NCBI GenBank assembly: GCA_947184155.2
Contig: CAMXCT020000313.1
Span: 847,972-911,971 of the forward strand
Direction: 5' to 3'
DNA: 64,000 nucleotides
Source of the DNA: Cladocopium goreaui
Lineage: Eukaryota; Sar; Dinophyceae; Suessiales; Symbiodiniaceae
The notes below the pieces were generated by a model. It worked only from the letters and a program-made list of their open reading frames with translations, did not search any database and was not told the DNA's origin. Made by a program: the position numbers and the translations under genes. This document shows, piece by piece, positions 22,917 to 34,977 of the stretch (the first letter of the stretch is position 1; each line of letters begins with the position of its first letter).

Positions 22917-24230
22917 CTGAAAAAGATGAGGGAAAAGTTTGAGATTACAATTTTGTCCGGCAATTCCCAAACCTGAAAGGTGGGCCCGTTTTGGAGTGGT
23001 TGCCCTTACCCTCAATACGAAATCTGGATATATATATATATATGCCATCCAGAAAACATTCAAAAAACTGTGGAAATTCATGGTTGTTTCCCGTTTGGAA
23101 AATGCTCTACTTCCACGGTGGACCATGAGGTGGTAGTTGTTCTTCATGCAACTTCACCATTGAATTGCTAACAAAAGGGCTTGGCCAAGAATAATTATGG
23201 ACTTATTCGGGTTTATCGCTGCTCTTTTTGAATGGCAACATGAGGTGGTTCACAGAAAAATGGCGGCTCATCGCCTAGAAAAATGGTAAACCTTCTGCCA
23301 GGATGCATGTATTCCCATCCCGGATGATTTCATCCTCCCCAAAAGCAATCTGACCCCAAAATCAACGAACAGTTAAACAATCCGCAACCAGGGTTTCTGG
23401 ATGTTTCTGGTGTCTGGTTGTTCTTGTTTGGTAGGGATTTTTTATTCATTTTCGGAAGTCTTCTATCCTATCCATCAAGAAAGACTGGAAACGGTAATCC
23501 CATGGAGAAATATTCAGAAGCTGATCACGATTGGCATCTAAAACAAAGGTTTGTGGATTGGGATCAAAGGAAAAGAAAAAAAAACGGTTGTTCGTTCGAG
23601 CTATCCTAGTAGTTGTTTTTGATCAAACAAATATGAGCTCTTAGGGTTTCAATATTTCAATATCAATTGCGATTTTCAAAAAATGGACGCCTCGGAAGCC
23701 AGCACTTAACCATTCATCCCAAATAGAAAGGAAACCCGTGGGCAGGCTTCATGCCGTCATCAAAACTTGGTTTTCATATTGAATCAAATCTAATCTATTC
23801 ATTTCGGGGACCAAGGGATGATGTTTGATTTTTTGATATGATCGGGACAAGAAGATTTTGAGCAATTTGCATGCTCTTCTGATTGCTCTTCCAAGATGTT
23901 CCAAGGGGGTATTTATTTGAGCCGTGAGAACCGCATTCCCAGTTCACGGATGATCATCCCCGATTCATATGCAACCAACCATCATTTATCCATTATGTCC
24001 CCATAGTTTTCATGGTCAAAACCCTTAAAAGAAACAAAATCATGATATGTAGGCCATATTTATCATATCTTCGATTGAAAAAAAGACACTGTTTTTTTAA
24101 TCCGCATTAAAAATCAGAAAATGTTAAACATATATATATATATGTATATGTATATACATAATTTAATAGTTATCATATCCCCATCAAATCCCCATGCTTC
24201 AACTGTTCAACGCAGCAAATCGAACCAACC
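22917..24230. other. Intron-like sequence, no gene recognised
   Basis: AT-rich with scattered open frames of 60-67 residues lacking support. If the exons at 22.9 and 24.2 kb belong to one gene, this is an intron of about 1.3 kb. Confidence 0.4.
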
Positions 24231-24235
24231 GAAAC

Positions 24236-24274
24236 CTCGGCAGGATCAGGATCCTTCGACACCGTCGGCGCTTC
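24236..24274 (-). CDS. Micro-exon, 13 codons
   Basis: The acceptor AGCTCACCAG| and donor GCCGAG|GTTTCG bound a phase-0 exon of 39 nt reading EAPTVSKDPDPAE. Size, phase, acidic composition and donor type match the exon at 26057-26110. Confidence 0.45.
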
Positions 24275-24315
24275 CTGGTGAGCTTTTCGTCGCCAGAAAT
24301 CGTCGCCAGAAATGA

Positions 24316-24376
24316 CTGGTTGGGATTATGAAGTTCCCAATATATGGAATAAAAAATGTTCCAAACCACCAACCAG
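24316..24376. repeat. Short family B element (61 bp)
   Basis: The termini are CTGGTTGGGATTATG and AAACCACCAACCAG, a deleted form of the family. GT...AG can be read on either strand. It sits about 40 bp upstream (minus sense) of the micro-exon at 24236-24274. Confidence 0.65.
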
Positions 24377-24516
24377 ATGAGTTGTTGTGCAGTATTTCCA
24401 TTGTATGACCACATTTGATTTGTAATGTGAAATTGAGTGGGAAAACTCACCTATTTCTATGGCCATTTTGTATGACCATTTGATTTAAGTAACACAACCA
24501 TTTTTGGATCAGACGC

Positions 24517-24572
24517 CTGTCCTTCGGATCATCTTCCTTCACTTCGACAGCTTCGACAGCTTCGACAACCTG
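24517..24572 (-). CDS. Coding exon with GC donor, Val/Glu repeat peptide
   Basis: The acceptor CACAAACCCAG| and the donor GGACAG|GCGTCT bound a 56-nt exon reading QVVEAVEAVEVKEDDPKD. The inside has a 9-bp repeat (GTCGAAGCT three times). Confidence 0.5.
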
Positions 24573-24945
24573 CTGGGTTTGTGGAGAGCTCCCACGGTTC
24601 CCATGAGCCAGTGCTGTAGGAAACACAGACAGAGGCGCCTATCATGGGGAACAAAACCACCCCTTCTTGTCAGATGTTTGTTGTCTTCAATTTGCTATTG
24701 CTAAAATGCTGGGGGATGCCAGAAAACATTACAAAACATGGGTTTCAATGTAAGTTTCAATACTAAACTGGTCCAACTTTGGAAACACCCAATTGTGGTG
24801 GGGATGTTTCCCAATTGCTACTGGAACAGTCTCCCGGATTTGTCTCAGAGGATGGGTCCCCATGGCCAGTGGCCAATTGGAGTGACAATAAAACATCAGT
24901 TTTAAAGCTGGTTCCAGGTTCGAGGCAGCCTCAAATCTGGGCTCA

Positions 24946-25386
24946 ATATACATATATATATATATATGTATATTATATGTAAATTATATATACGTATATT
25001 ATATATATATTTATTTATGTATATATATATATGTATATGTGTATATATATATATGTATATTATATATATATGTGTGTATATATATGTATATTATATATAT
25101 ATATATATGTTATATGTATATTATATATATGTATATATATATATGTATATATATAACATATATATATATATGTATATATATACATATATATATATATGTG
25201 TATTATGTATATGTATATTATATGTTTGTATATTATATATATATGTATTTTATATATATATATGTATATGTATATTATATATATATATGTATATTATATA
25301 TATATGTATATTATATATATATATGTATATTATATATATATATGTATATTATATATATTATAATATATATGTATATTATATATTAC
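24946..25386. repeat. TA-rich microsatellite (TATATG/TATATA), 440 bp
   Basis: Almost pure TATA, TATG and TGTA repeats. The 128-141 residue Ile/Tyr frames over it are repeat translations. Confidence 0.95.
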
Positions 25387-25401
25387 AGTAGCATAGTTCA
25401 A

Positions 25402-25835
25402 AAGACATGCACTAGTGGGATATGAGAAATCACGACGGGTCGATATGACGATGGAGACGACGGCACGACGACAATGTGCCGACGGCCTGACGACGATAGC
25501 TCGGCAGCACGACGACGATGTGCCGACGGCACGACGGCGATAGACCGACGGCATGACGACACTTGACGACGACATGACGATGATGCGACGACAGCGCGAC
25601 GACCGTCACAAGCCCGGGTTTGACATGTCATAAGCTGGGGTTGGACGCCGAACCCGGGCTTATGACGGTCGTCGCTCCGTCGTCGCACCGTCGTGGCCTC
25701 GTCGTCATGCTGTCGTCGTGCCGTCGTAGTGACATAGCCACTCCGTCGTCATAGGGCCCGAACTATCGTCAAAAGCCTCCCGTCGTGGAGCTCCTGCTTC
25801 CACTAGAAAACCTGGTTTGCATGTGTTTAGAATTC
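25402..25835. repeat. CpG-rich foldback element between two TA tracts
   Basis: The left half is full of CGACGACGG and GCACGACGAC words, the right half of their complements (GTCGTCGTGCCGTCG). The centre folds exactly: GACGACCGTCA then AAGCCCGGGTT opposite AACCCGGGCTT then ATGACGGTCGTC. The outer flanks ACATGCACTAGTGG and CCACTAG...TGCATGT are also complementary, so it looks like a complete foldback element. CpG is far denser here than around it. Minus-strand frames (96 residues, Ser/Arg/Val) follow the repeat. Confidence 0.75.
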
Positions 25836-25844
25836 AGCTAAATT

Positions 25845-26005
25845 ATATTATATATATATACATTATATATATATATATTATATATATACATTATATATAT
25901 ATTATATATATATGTATATTATATATATATATGTATATTATATATATATTATATATATGCATATTATATATATATATGTTATATGTATATGTATATATAT
26001 ACACA
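25845..26005. repeat. TA-rich microsatellite
   Basis: TATATATACATT and TATATGTATATT units. It may be the right half of the TA tract at 24946-25386, split by the CpG-rich foldback. Confidence 0.9.
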
Positions 26006-26056
26006 TAAATCATAGTTTCACTTCAAAACCAGAAATGTCCCAGGATTCCAAGAAAC

Positions 26057-26110
26057 CTCCAGCGCGTTCTGTGTCTTCTTGGCGCATGGATTCACGGCTT
26101 CCACCATGGC
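26057..26110 (-). CDS. Coding exon, 18 codons
   Basis: The acceptor CCAACGATAG| and donor CTGGAG|GTTTCT bound a phase-0 exon reading AMVEAVNPCAKKTQNALE. The family is unknown. It fits the chain of short minus-strand exons from 22.8 to 36.4 kb. Confidence 0.5.
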
Positions 26111-26827
26111 CTATCGTTGGATCATTGATCCTTTGGCGTCAACATTATACCCACTATGGTTATAGCAGTTACTATAACAAAACTATGGCTATAACCAAGG
26201 TATAATAACCATGTTTTTTTAGCATTACAATGATGATAGATATAAGCTTTCGAAACGCCACTGATGCTATGGTGCCCGGTGCCCATCAGAATGGGATGAT
26301 TTCTGAGCACTAGACATGATCCAGTTGAGAGTGAACATTTCAAGGTTGGTGAGTGACCCATTGAAACATCGGATAAGTAAAAAACCGCTGAGTAACCTCA
26401 AATCAGGAGAAAAATATGTCACTTTCAATGGGTGTATTTTGCAGTGCACCCAGGGACAACTCCAAAAAATGGGTGCTACAGACAGAATTTGATCTGATTT
26501 TTTCAGGTTTCCTCCCTTTTCAAACCGAAAATTCTTTAACAACAGAGATAGTGACTAAAACTATGGCCCAAAAATAGGACTCTAAGGGAAGGAGAAACAA
26601 ATCTTGCTCGGGTCACCATCCTCGACCCTGGAATCACATGGGATCGACGAATTGCCGTTTCACCAGCCCTTTGTGACCAATTCTTGCCGCAGAAAAACGC
26701 GTGAGTCTGATCGAATCCAGTGCACATTGGTGGGTTATCCAACCTCAGAAAAACACCTGGAGGATCATAGCGTGGCAAAAATTCGGCACACCAAAATTCT
26801 GTCCCAAAGTTGTGGGTTATCCCCCAC

Positions 26828-26888
26828 ATGGCTGGCTGGTTGCGCCCCTAGCGAAGAGACCTCCACAGCTGGCTCCGAAGGATCCAGG
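26828..26888 (-). CDS. Coding exon, unknown protein
   Basis: The acceptor GAAACCCTCAG| lies above 26888 and the donor GCCAT|GTGGGG below 26828. It reads LDPSEPAVEVSSLGAQ, then PASH. The composition is acidic and Pro/Ser-rich. Confidence 0.45.
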
Positions 26889-27171
26889 CTGAGGGTTTCC
26901 TCCAGGGGGTTATACAAAGTGGCTTATCGGGGATAAGTAAAAACATAGGATATAACAGGCATATTTACTAACCATACTATGAGATAGCGGCTAAACCCTT
27001 CATTAAACAGTAGTAAACCATAGTAAACCTGAAAATGGTCAAGTTTGGAAACGAATCTTCCAAGCCCCAAGTGAAGGCAGTGAATCAGCTCTTTACTGGG
27101 ATGGCCATACAAAAGGCGTCGAATCATGCTTGCCAGTGACAAAATCGATCTTGGTAACAGATCGAGAGAGA

Positions 27172-27480
27172 TGTTATTACATTATATATATATTACATTA
27201 TATATATATATTAAATTATATATATATTACATTATATATATATAACATTATATATATATAACATTATATATATATATATTTATGACATTATATATATATA
27301 TTTATTTATTTATTTATTACATTATATATATATCATATATATATATATCATATATATATATATATCATATATATAATATTATATACATATCGTATATATA
27401 ATATTATATATATATCATATATATATAATATTAATATATTTTATAGTAATTATTATATATATATTGTCATTTAATATCTA
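27172..27480. repeat. TA-rich repeat with TTATATATATTACA units
   Basis: Repeated ATTATATATATATTACATT and TTTATTTATT words. No coding potential. Confidence 0.9.
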
Positions 27481-27560
27481 ATATACTGCAATATGATCCC
27501 AGTTCCCCATGTTTTTCATGAATCCCCCTTACAACGCCCAAATCCACAAGTTCTCTCAGC

Positions 27561-27624
27561 TGTCCTGCGTGCTCTCCGGCATATCGGCTAGCACAGCGTC
27601 AGGCACAGTGTCTGGCACTGGCTC
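27561..27624 (-). CDS. Coding exon with GC donor, unknown protein
   Basis: The acceptor CCAACCAACAG| and donor GGACA|GCTGAG bound a 64-nt exon reading EPVPDTVPDAVLADMPES, then TQD. A competing plus-strand reading (acceptor GTTCTCTCAG|, peptide LSCVLSGISASTASG) exists. The minus reading is preferred for its composition and its agreement with neighbours. Confidence 0.45.
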
Positions 27625-28369
27625 CTGTTGGTTGGATGGTATGACAGGTTCCTCAAAAATTATGGACATGTTGGGGTTTGAAAATTGCGATATGAACAAA
27701 AAACATGATCATAGGCTGATTCATAGGCAAAACGATGATTTGCCACTGGATTTTGGGGTACCCTGTTTTCAGACAAACCCACTCGGATCTGATGTCGGTA
27801 TCGAAAGGCTTTTGCCCCACTTCTTGGGGATTCTTTGCAACCAAGAAATACATGGCTATAAATCCATGGCAAAAAGGTCAAGAAAAATCGGGTAGTTTGG
27901 GTCACCAGGTTCTCATTTATCGAAGCATCGGACCTTTAGATGAAACTCATTGCCCATTTTGGATATGTTTGGATCATAGATTTAGTAATTCTTTTCACAA
28001 ACCCTCCATTTTAGGCGTCCAATGATTTTGACCCATCAATTTTTCAACCGCCGGTTTTGCCTGAGAATTCTACCCACTATTTTTAACTGGCGGGATCGGG
28101 ACTTAATGCATAGATTATTCTTGGAATATCCATGAAAAATGGTGTGCTCCATTCATACCAGAATGGGTTGAAGGGAAAAATCTGCAGCAAAGCGTGATAT
28201 CTGGAGGCAAAAACCAATGGTTTCGTGTAGATGTTCCTCAAACCCATGGAATTCAACTACCCAACCAATGTCTACTCCAAAAATAGCAGATGTTCCCTCC
28301 AGAAATCACCACTTTCCCCAGTCAAATCCCAAGTTCCACTTTCCCCAGTCGATTGATCTTCATCTTCCC

Positions 28370-28446
28370 GTGAACGTCAGCTCCTTTGCGACATTCACCG
28401 TCGTCACTCCGCTCGGCACGGTTACGCTCGGCTCCAAGGGCGGCGC
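28370..28446 (-). CDS. Coding exon, unknown protein
   Basis: The acceptor TTTAATGGCAG| is followed by APPLEPSVTVPSGVTTV, then NVAKELTFTG. No GT or GC donor is obvious at the 3' end. A GA donor (CACGG|GAAGAT) is possible and would match the GA-AG intron of the light-harvesting gene. Confidence 0.45.
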
Positions 28447-29030
28447 CTGCCATTAAAGGATTAGATCCAACAGAAATGCTGTTTTGGCCAACAAAAATTG
28501 TGATTTGGGAATGGGTCAACTGGTCAACTTCTAAGACAAAAACCCACAGATATTTTAGTCTATTTTAGTGTAAACGCAATCAATCTTAGTGTCTTTATGG
28601 TACCTCATTTTGACTCATGCCCATTTGACCAACAGACCAAAAATATCAAAAATCTGATTTCACGAACACTTGTGTGGATATTGACCCACAACAACTGAAT
28701 GGGTTCACCGACCAAAAAAGAAAATGTTTGAGTACCAAGAATGGAGGGTCTAAGCAACAAACGCATGGTTTTCACCCCCGTTGCAGATGCGATTTTTTCC
28801 TTTTGAAAATTTGGAATTCCGCATGGGTAATGTTAGAGGTTTGTTGGCCTATGCCCTTAGTGATTTTTCAGGGCTTAATTCCTTCCGCCCAATCAATCTG
28901 AAATGTTCCCATCAACACGCTCAACCAGGGTTTCGTGTGAGATGTGTTCAATATTCGGATGAGATTCGTTCTCCATTTCCGTCAAGGATTGATTTGGTAT
29001 CATTACACTAATCCCTTCCACTACATAAAT

Positions 29031-29145
29031 TACCCTCTGGTTATTTAACATAGCCATGGAAAATGACCCATTTGTAGATGATTTTCCCATTAAAACCTCC
29101 ATTTATAAGGGATTTTCCATGGCTATGTTAAATAACCAGATGGTA
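29031..29145. repeat. Family A element, well-preserved copy
   Basis: The termini TACCCTCTGGTTATTTAACA and TAAATAACCAGATGGTA pair over more than 30 bp, including TAGCCATGGAAAAT opposite ATTTTCCATGGCTA. GT...AG can be read from 29040 to 29139 (100 nt). Confidence 0.85.
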
Positions 29146-29216
29146 AAAATCGTGGTTTAGTACTGGATCATACTGGATCCCTTGATTTTTGGGCTCCCTT
29201 GAGAAAAAAAAAACGC

Positions 29217-29296
29217 GGTCGCCGTTGCCCTGGCGCCTTCTCCGCAGCTGTTGGCGAAGCGGATCCCATAGGTTTGGGTTCAGCGTCTGCAGCGGC
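29217..29296 (-). CDS. Coding exon, unknown Ala/Pro-rich protein
   Basis: The acceptor TTACCTATCAG| and a GC donor (CGACC|GCGTTT) bound about 80 nt reading AAADAEPKPMGSASPTAA, then EKAPGQRR. A second possible exon lies at 29531-29572 (GATVPEAWPEACS), again acidic and Ala/Pro-rich. Confidence 0.5.
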
Positions 29297-29699
29297 CTGA
29301 TAGGTAAATCGCGGGGGTTTGGTGTCCACCATTTTCTAAAGCCGGCGCCGCATTCTTTAAAAAAAAGGCCGTATACGGATGTAATATGTGTAATATGATG
29401 TAATCACATTCCATGATCATAATGATCATATGAAATTTCCCAATGGGGGTTCCCATGGGCTCCCCATTTTGAAAAGAGGTCCAATCTGAAGCAAAATTTG
29501 GGCGGAAATTCATGGAGGTCCAAGGTCCGACCATGCTGCACGCCTCCGGCCAGGCTTCAGGCACCGTCGCACCTGTCGCACCGTCGCAGGGGGTCAGCTG
29601 TCGCGCCATCCGACCCAAGTTGGATGTCACCAGAGGTCAAACCACCCCCAAAAAGGGATGTTTTACCCATTTTTATTGAGATTTTACCATGAAAACTTG

Positions 29700-31105
29700 C
29701 AGGTGAGTGGCTTGAGTTCTTTGACCACGAAATGGGTTTGTTCAGAAGTTGAGTAGCGGAAAGGACCATCCATGTCGGGAGAAAACCATTTGGATGTGCT
29801 GAACGATGGTTAGTTGACCCTGGTTTTTCTCATGTGTGGCATGCCTCCATGGATATCATCACTATGTGCGAATGGATCAAGTTACATGGGAATCCTGAAG
29901 CGATGCCACTCATGGGATCAACAAAACAGACCTTTGAAGCTATGAGACTTGGGTTTTCGAACATCCCATGTTTATCAGTTGTACCAGTTGTTCAAATTTT
30001 ACATGTTATGTGTATACATATATATATATACCATATACCAGATGTATGGCAGTTCACGCGTTATTTTCGGATCATACGGGTCACGTTACGATTTGAGATG
30101 GCAGCTGACCTATTGACGTGGATATATCGAGCTAGACGAAGAGATCCGATGTGTATCCAATGGTTTATAACCAATTTATGGTTTACAATTTACAATTTGA
30201 AAGTTATCTATGAATATGTATGGTTCAAAACCAATTCAAAGTCAGAAGTTACATGCGATTTTAAACCAACTTAGAAGTTATGGACCAAACTATATTTATA
30301 CTTAGATGGGGTTAACTATACCCAACTTAAGAAATCAGTTCTGGGTTAACCTTGTCATTTTCAGGATCATGGCGATACCTAAAGTTTCACTAACCACAAA
30401 TCTATATTGTTTTTACATGTTTTGATCATTGTGTATGGGGATAACCATGGAGTTTGGTACCTCCAATAACTTGAGAAACGTCCAAAATTGTCCAATGACC
30501 ATGGATGCAATCCACACATCGACGTTTCACTAACCAACATGTCCTCGCCTTTTCTGGGGTGGTTATGACTATGACAGACTATGACCACTTAAAACGAGGG
30601 ATTGACCATGGCTCCAACCCACAAATACGGGACGTATCCGGAGGTAAGCCGGAATAGATGCGGAAAATCCGTGGTTTTGTTGGAGAAATCATCTACAAAA
30701 CATGGAATTGACACAGTTTCCATCTAAGTTTACTGAAGAGTAACCAAATATGTCCATATCATACAATGTCTTGTTCAACGTCAAGTTCGTCGCGCAATCT
30801 TACCCCAAGTGATCATCCAAAACCGGGCATAGTCTTTGGTTCGAAACCAATGGTGGGGGACTCCCATAGTCCCCCTAACCCCCAGTATCCACTGGCGTGG
30901 TTGGTGATAGAACCCAACAAACACCCGCATGAATTGAATCTCATAGCCAAAAGGGCCAATGTTAGATACCCTGCCAAACATATCTGTGTTAGCTGGTCAA
31001 GTAGAATATTTACCCTATGCGTGTATATATATATATAGTTATTTATTTAGTCATTTATTTATTTTTTGTTTATTTACTTATTTATTTGTATATGTGTATA
31101 CGCAC
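29700..31105. other. No gene recognised
   Basis: AT-rich sequence. A 146-residue plus-strand frame at 29834-30274 is interrupted by a TA run and has no recognised domain. A TTTATTTA-rich stretch is at 31035-31090. Confidence 0.4.
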
Positions 31106-31110
31106 ATATA

Positions 31111-33677
31111 CATGTTGACCTGCACTCCCTGCTTGAATTCTTTTCACTCCAGCCATCTAGCCTGTGCGCACGTCGCTCCTCATCGGAGTCGCAGCTGGCC
31201 AGCGAGCAGCTCTGGCTGCTTTAAAGTTAGTTGGCAAAAACTCAAAAAGCGGTTTGCCATCCATGGAAGCCAAAGGCTTGGGAGGTGGGCCTGAGAGCCG
31301 CAAGTTTCTGCAGTCCATGCGGTAAACATGACTCCGGCATGTTGACCCGCACTCCCTGCTTGAATTCTTTTCACTCCAGCCTTCTAGTCCTCATCGGAGT
31401 CACAGCTGGCCAGCGAGCAGCTCTGGCTGCTTTAAATTAGATGGCAAAGACTCAGAAAGTGTTTTGCCATCCAAAACACTGGAGTGGCCTACAGCGAAAA
31501 ACAATGAGCTCACGTGTTAGCTGCGCGCTGCTCAAATGCTTCGAAAAGGAAGCGCATCAGCGCCTGTCGCGCCTGGATGGACTCCCGGACATTCTGCCCT
31601 AACGCTGGAAGGGTCGAAACTGCAGTTGTTTCTTGGAGGTAGTAGGTCAAAGTCTTGGTGTGCGCCAGACGCATCCGCCAGCAAGGTCTTGAATCTGGAT
31701 GCCCTGTCTGTGGGCGCAGACGCAGACCCCACCTCGCAAAGAGCCAGGAGTCAGCTTGTGCCACTTCGGCACGCCGATCCCTTCCGGTACTTTGTCCCAA
31801 CGTCTTCTGAAGTTACTAGCGCTGCTTGGGTAAAGCTGCCTTTTCCGGCCAAACTTCTGCCAAACACAACTTGCACGTTCTTGACGGTGACATACTGAAC
31901 CTTAGGTCCCCGACCACGACTTTTGGGCTTACGTATCTGCAAACTCCACCTTCCTCCTCCTCTTCCTCTTCCTCTTCCTCCTCGCTCTCTCTGAAAGCAC
32001 ATTGCTGCGCTTCGCGCGTGTGTGAGGGAGCTCCCCCATGTCCGGTTTCTTGTTCATGAGCTTGGCAATCTTTACTAACTGGGCTTCAGGACCACCAGCC
32101 TGTCTGGCTGAGGCTACAACTCCAAGCTCCATCGCGTCCAATTCGGACGCAGTAGCTGACTTCAAAACTTTCCCTGGGGCAGTCTTTTCGGCTTTCAAAG
32201 CGGCTAGCTGGCTAGGAAGCTGCTCAACCACACCCTTCAAACGAGACAAAGTGTCCTCGAGGACTTCCAATCGATTCTCACCGGATGGCTCTTCTGCTGC
32301 ATCAGCTACCTCCTCCGGCTAACCTAACCCACTACCCGCTGAATAGAACTGAAATCGTCATTGGTGACTTCGACAAGCGAAGTGCTCAAAGGCATGCAAG
32401 CAATCTCATCATTATCAGCAAAGTCTAAGGCGTCAGCAGAATCAGCCCGCCCAAGGGCTAAATTGCGGGCGAGCTCTGAATTCAAGAACCCTACCCAAAC
32501 CTGCAACTGCCGCACTGCTTCACCTGCTTCTGGAAATTCCTCGGGCAGCTCAATTCGAACCGCTTTGGACAAGCCATTGGCGGGCAAAAACCGTTGTGCA
32601 ACTAAGTGTACGGTGCCAGGCGAGGCGAGGAACAGCAACTAACAACTCCGCATCAGTCACTGCTAGTGGAATCACATTGCAACCTGCTGTAGCGAGAAGT
32701 GTGGCTTGGAACTCCGCATCACAAACATCGCAGTGGTCTCGTGCACCGCCCTCCCCAACTAACACACGGACACACGGTCAGAAAGAGCAGTTCCTCCTCT
32801 CAACTGAAGGTCCTCCATCAGGGCTCTGGCCAAGCAAGGCCAGCGCTCTCAACTGCCAGCTTCGCTTCCCAGATCGTGGCAAATCCCACGAAAATGGTGT
32901 CTCCGCAAGATGGACCTCGTTTGCAAAAGATTGCAACTGAACTGAACTCGCGCAGAACTTTCGGCTGACTGAACTTGTGGCCGTTGTAATCAGCAAGCAC
33001 CACGTACAGACGGTTCTGGAGATTCAGACGGCTGCGCCCGGAACTCCCTCTGGTGTCCCCTTCCAAACAACGTCTAAAACAAGCACCGATGCCGCGAGCA
33101 ACTTCTGCTCTGCCCTTGTGATCGCCTACTGCAACCGGTTCGACTGAACTAGTACCACTTCCACCTGAAACCACACTATACCCACTAGACAGACCACCTC
33201 GAGCTGCACTGGACGAATGGGGCAAATCAGCAAGAGTGTACTCTCCACCGTCTCAACTCGCACTCGCAAATCACCTATGGTCAGTCGCAAACTTTGTACT
33301 AGATTCCTCAGGCTTTCGATCTCAGCACGAAGGGCTTTGACTTGAGCTCCAGACACCCGTGCCCGAAGCTGGAGGAACCACAGCTGACGCAAAAGGCAGA
33401 TGCAGTCAATCACTGGTCCCAAAACGGGTCCAATCAAAATACCCAAGCACATGCTTTTGAGATCAAAAACAGCCGAAGTAGTATTGGAACTCCCAACCAA
33501 GGAGAAATCACAAGGGGGGCCAGTTGATGGTTTCCCAGATGCCAGAAGAGGAAGGCTGGTCACGAAACAGTTGGAAATTAGGGCAGATACCAGACCTCCG
33601 GAAGCTCCAGCTGAAGCTACAGGGCGCAAGTGAGCCGCAAGTTTCTGCAGTCCATGCGGTAAACATGACTCCGGCAT
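31111..33677 (-). mobile_element. Decayed, internally deleted retroelement with split direct repeats
   Basis: Read on the minus strand, the order is A1 (33632-33677), gag-like sequence, B1 (31338-31473), A2 (31295-31340), B2 (31111-31263). The A copies are identical 46-mers starting GAGCCGCAAG on the plus strand and ending CCGGCAT. The B copies share CACTCCCTGCTTGAATTC and CAGCTCTGGCTGCTTTAAA, and differ by a 17-bp indel and several substitutions. The A-B junction keeps CTTGGGAGGTGGGCC, close to the junction of the larger element (CTTGGGAGG...GTGGGCC at 47904-47923). No reverse transcriptase, methyltransferase or recombinase region remains. It reads as an old, gag-only relative of the 47.6-55.4 kb element. 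Confidence 0.65.
31510..33620 (-). pseudogene. Frameshifted gag-like retroelement ORF
   Basis: Overlapping minus-strand frames, broken by several frameshifts, form one ancient reading in order. First a coiled-coil segment (VKALRAEIESLRNLVQSL, about 33280-33340), then LYVVLADYNGHKFSQP and GDTIFVGFATIWEAKLAV (about 32860-33000), then SKAVRIELPEEFPEAG (32560), LEVLEDTLSRLKGVVEQL (32215-32270), and a basic Arg/Lys run (31930-31980). A CDVCDAEF patch near 32720 could be a zinc-finger relic. From general knowledge such proteins occur with retroelements in dinoflagellate genomes; the exact family is not certain. No single frame is intact. Confidence 0.6.
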
Positions 33678-34010
33678 ATATATATATATATACATACATA
33701 CATATATATATATATCAATACATATACACATTTTTATATATACATATATATATATACATATGTATATATACACATATTTATATACATATATATACACATA
33801 TACATATATACATATATACATAGATATATATATATATACATAGATTTATATATATATATACATAGATTTATATACATATTTATATGCCTATGCATATGTA
33901 TCTATGTAGATGTATTTTTAAATATATGTATATATACATATATATATATACATATACGTATACATATATATATATATATACATATAATATTATATATATA
34001 TATACGACCA
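33678..34010. repeat. TA-rich microsatellite (TATATACATA)
   Basis: TATATACATA and TATATATACACATA units directly abut the A1 end of the decayed retroelement. The larger element is also flanked by TA at its B2 end. Confidence 0.9.
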
Positions 34011-34370
34011 AAAATAGCTGGTGGCAGTGGAAAAAAACTACCCAAGGTCAACCCTTAGCCTTCAGGACGTTGGAATTGCACGTCTGAAGTACCCCAGCGT
34101 GAAGGTGTCCTTTTTGGCTGACTTTTTTTTGCAGCTGAGTGGAGTAGAGGTTCATATCCAAATCATCTATAAAAATTGTACATTGCATAAAAATTGTATA
34201 AAAATTGTATAAAAATTGTATAAATGAGATGTTTCGTCGGAGATTCCTAGATTTGGATTTGTCCAGTGGCCATTTCGTCTCGGGTCATGTGGGTCATGTT
34301 CATGAGAAAATGCACAGTGGGCCAGTCATTCACCCTTGAGTCCCAGTTTTACTTCGAACGTCATCCTATT

Positions 34371-34477
34371 TACCCTCTGGTTATTTAACATAGCTATAGA
34401 AAATGGCCCATAGAAATAGATGGTTTACCTATCAAAAATTGTGATTTTCCATGGCTATGTTAAATAACCAGATGGTA
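34371..34477. repeat. Family A element, well preserved
   Basis: The termini TACCCTCTGGTTATTTAACA and TTAAATAACCAGATGGTA are inverted repeats. The interior has AAATAGATGGTTTACC. GT...AG readable. Confidence 0.85.
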
Positions 34478-34764
34478 AATGTAGGCGTCCTTATCGCATA
34501 TCAACCTTGAATAGGGATATGTGTGTCTGAAAATGGAAAGTGTCCCAAACACTAATGTTTGATCATCAGTTCTAGCTATAGACAACCCATGTTAACCATC
34601 TAGCTTCTCAGCTAGATCGGCGGCCAATGTCAACACATAGAAAAGTGGGAGAAGCATTCCCAACAAACCTCGGCCCAATGGCGAAAATCAATGCCCCAGT
34701 TCACCCAGCAAGTTGTCCCCTTGTTTTCCCCCGGAAAACATCATGTGCCATGGAAAGTGGGGGG

Positions 34765-34887
34765 TACCATCTGGTTATGACATTGCCAGTTTGCCATGGA
34801 AAATCCACCCATTTTTTGTTGCTAGGTAAACCATCTATTTCTATGGGCCATGGCTTAACCATGGCTATGTTAAATAACCAGAGGGTA
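34765..34887. repeat. Family A element
   Basis: It opens TACCATCTGGTTATGACATT and closes TTAAATAACCAGAGGGTA, with the family interior words CCACCCATTTTTT and AAACCATCTATTTCTATG. It lies about 50 bp from the exon at 34936-34977, whose donor side faces it. Confidence 0.8.
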
Positions 34888-34935
34888 TCTGGATAAAACA
34901 TGAAAATCTCACCACCCATAAAACCGCAGAATCAC

Positions 34936-34977
34936 CGGGAACTTGGCACTCCTGTGCGCCGTCCAGGTTCTTTTCGC
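34936..34977 (-). CDS. Micro-exon, 14 codons
   Basis: The acceptor CTTTTTTTGAG| and donor TTCCCG|GTGATT bound a phase-0 exon of 42 nt reading AKRTWTAHRSAKFP. The acceptor ends GAG, like that of the light-harvesting intron. Confidence 0.4.

Noticed and set aside
24966..25425. 128-141 residue Ile/Tyr/Val frames
   Set aside because: Pure TA microsatellite translation.
33680..33821. Long start of a 231-residue minus frame (MYICIYVYV...)
   Set aside because: The first 45 or so residues are TA repeat; only the part inside the retroelement remnant is of interest.
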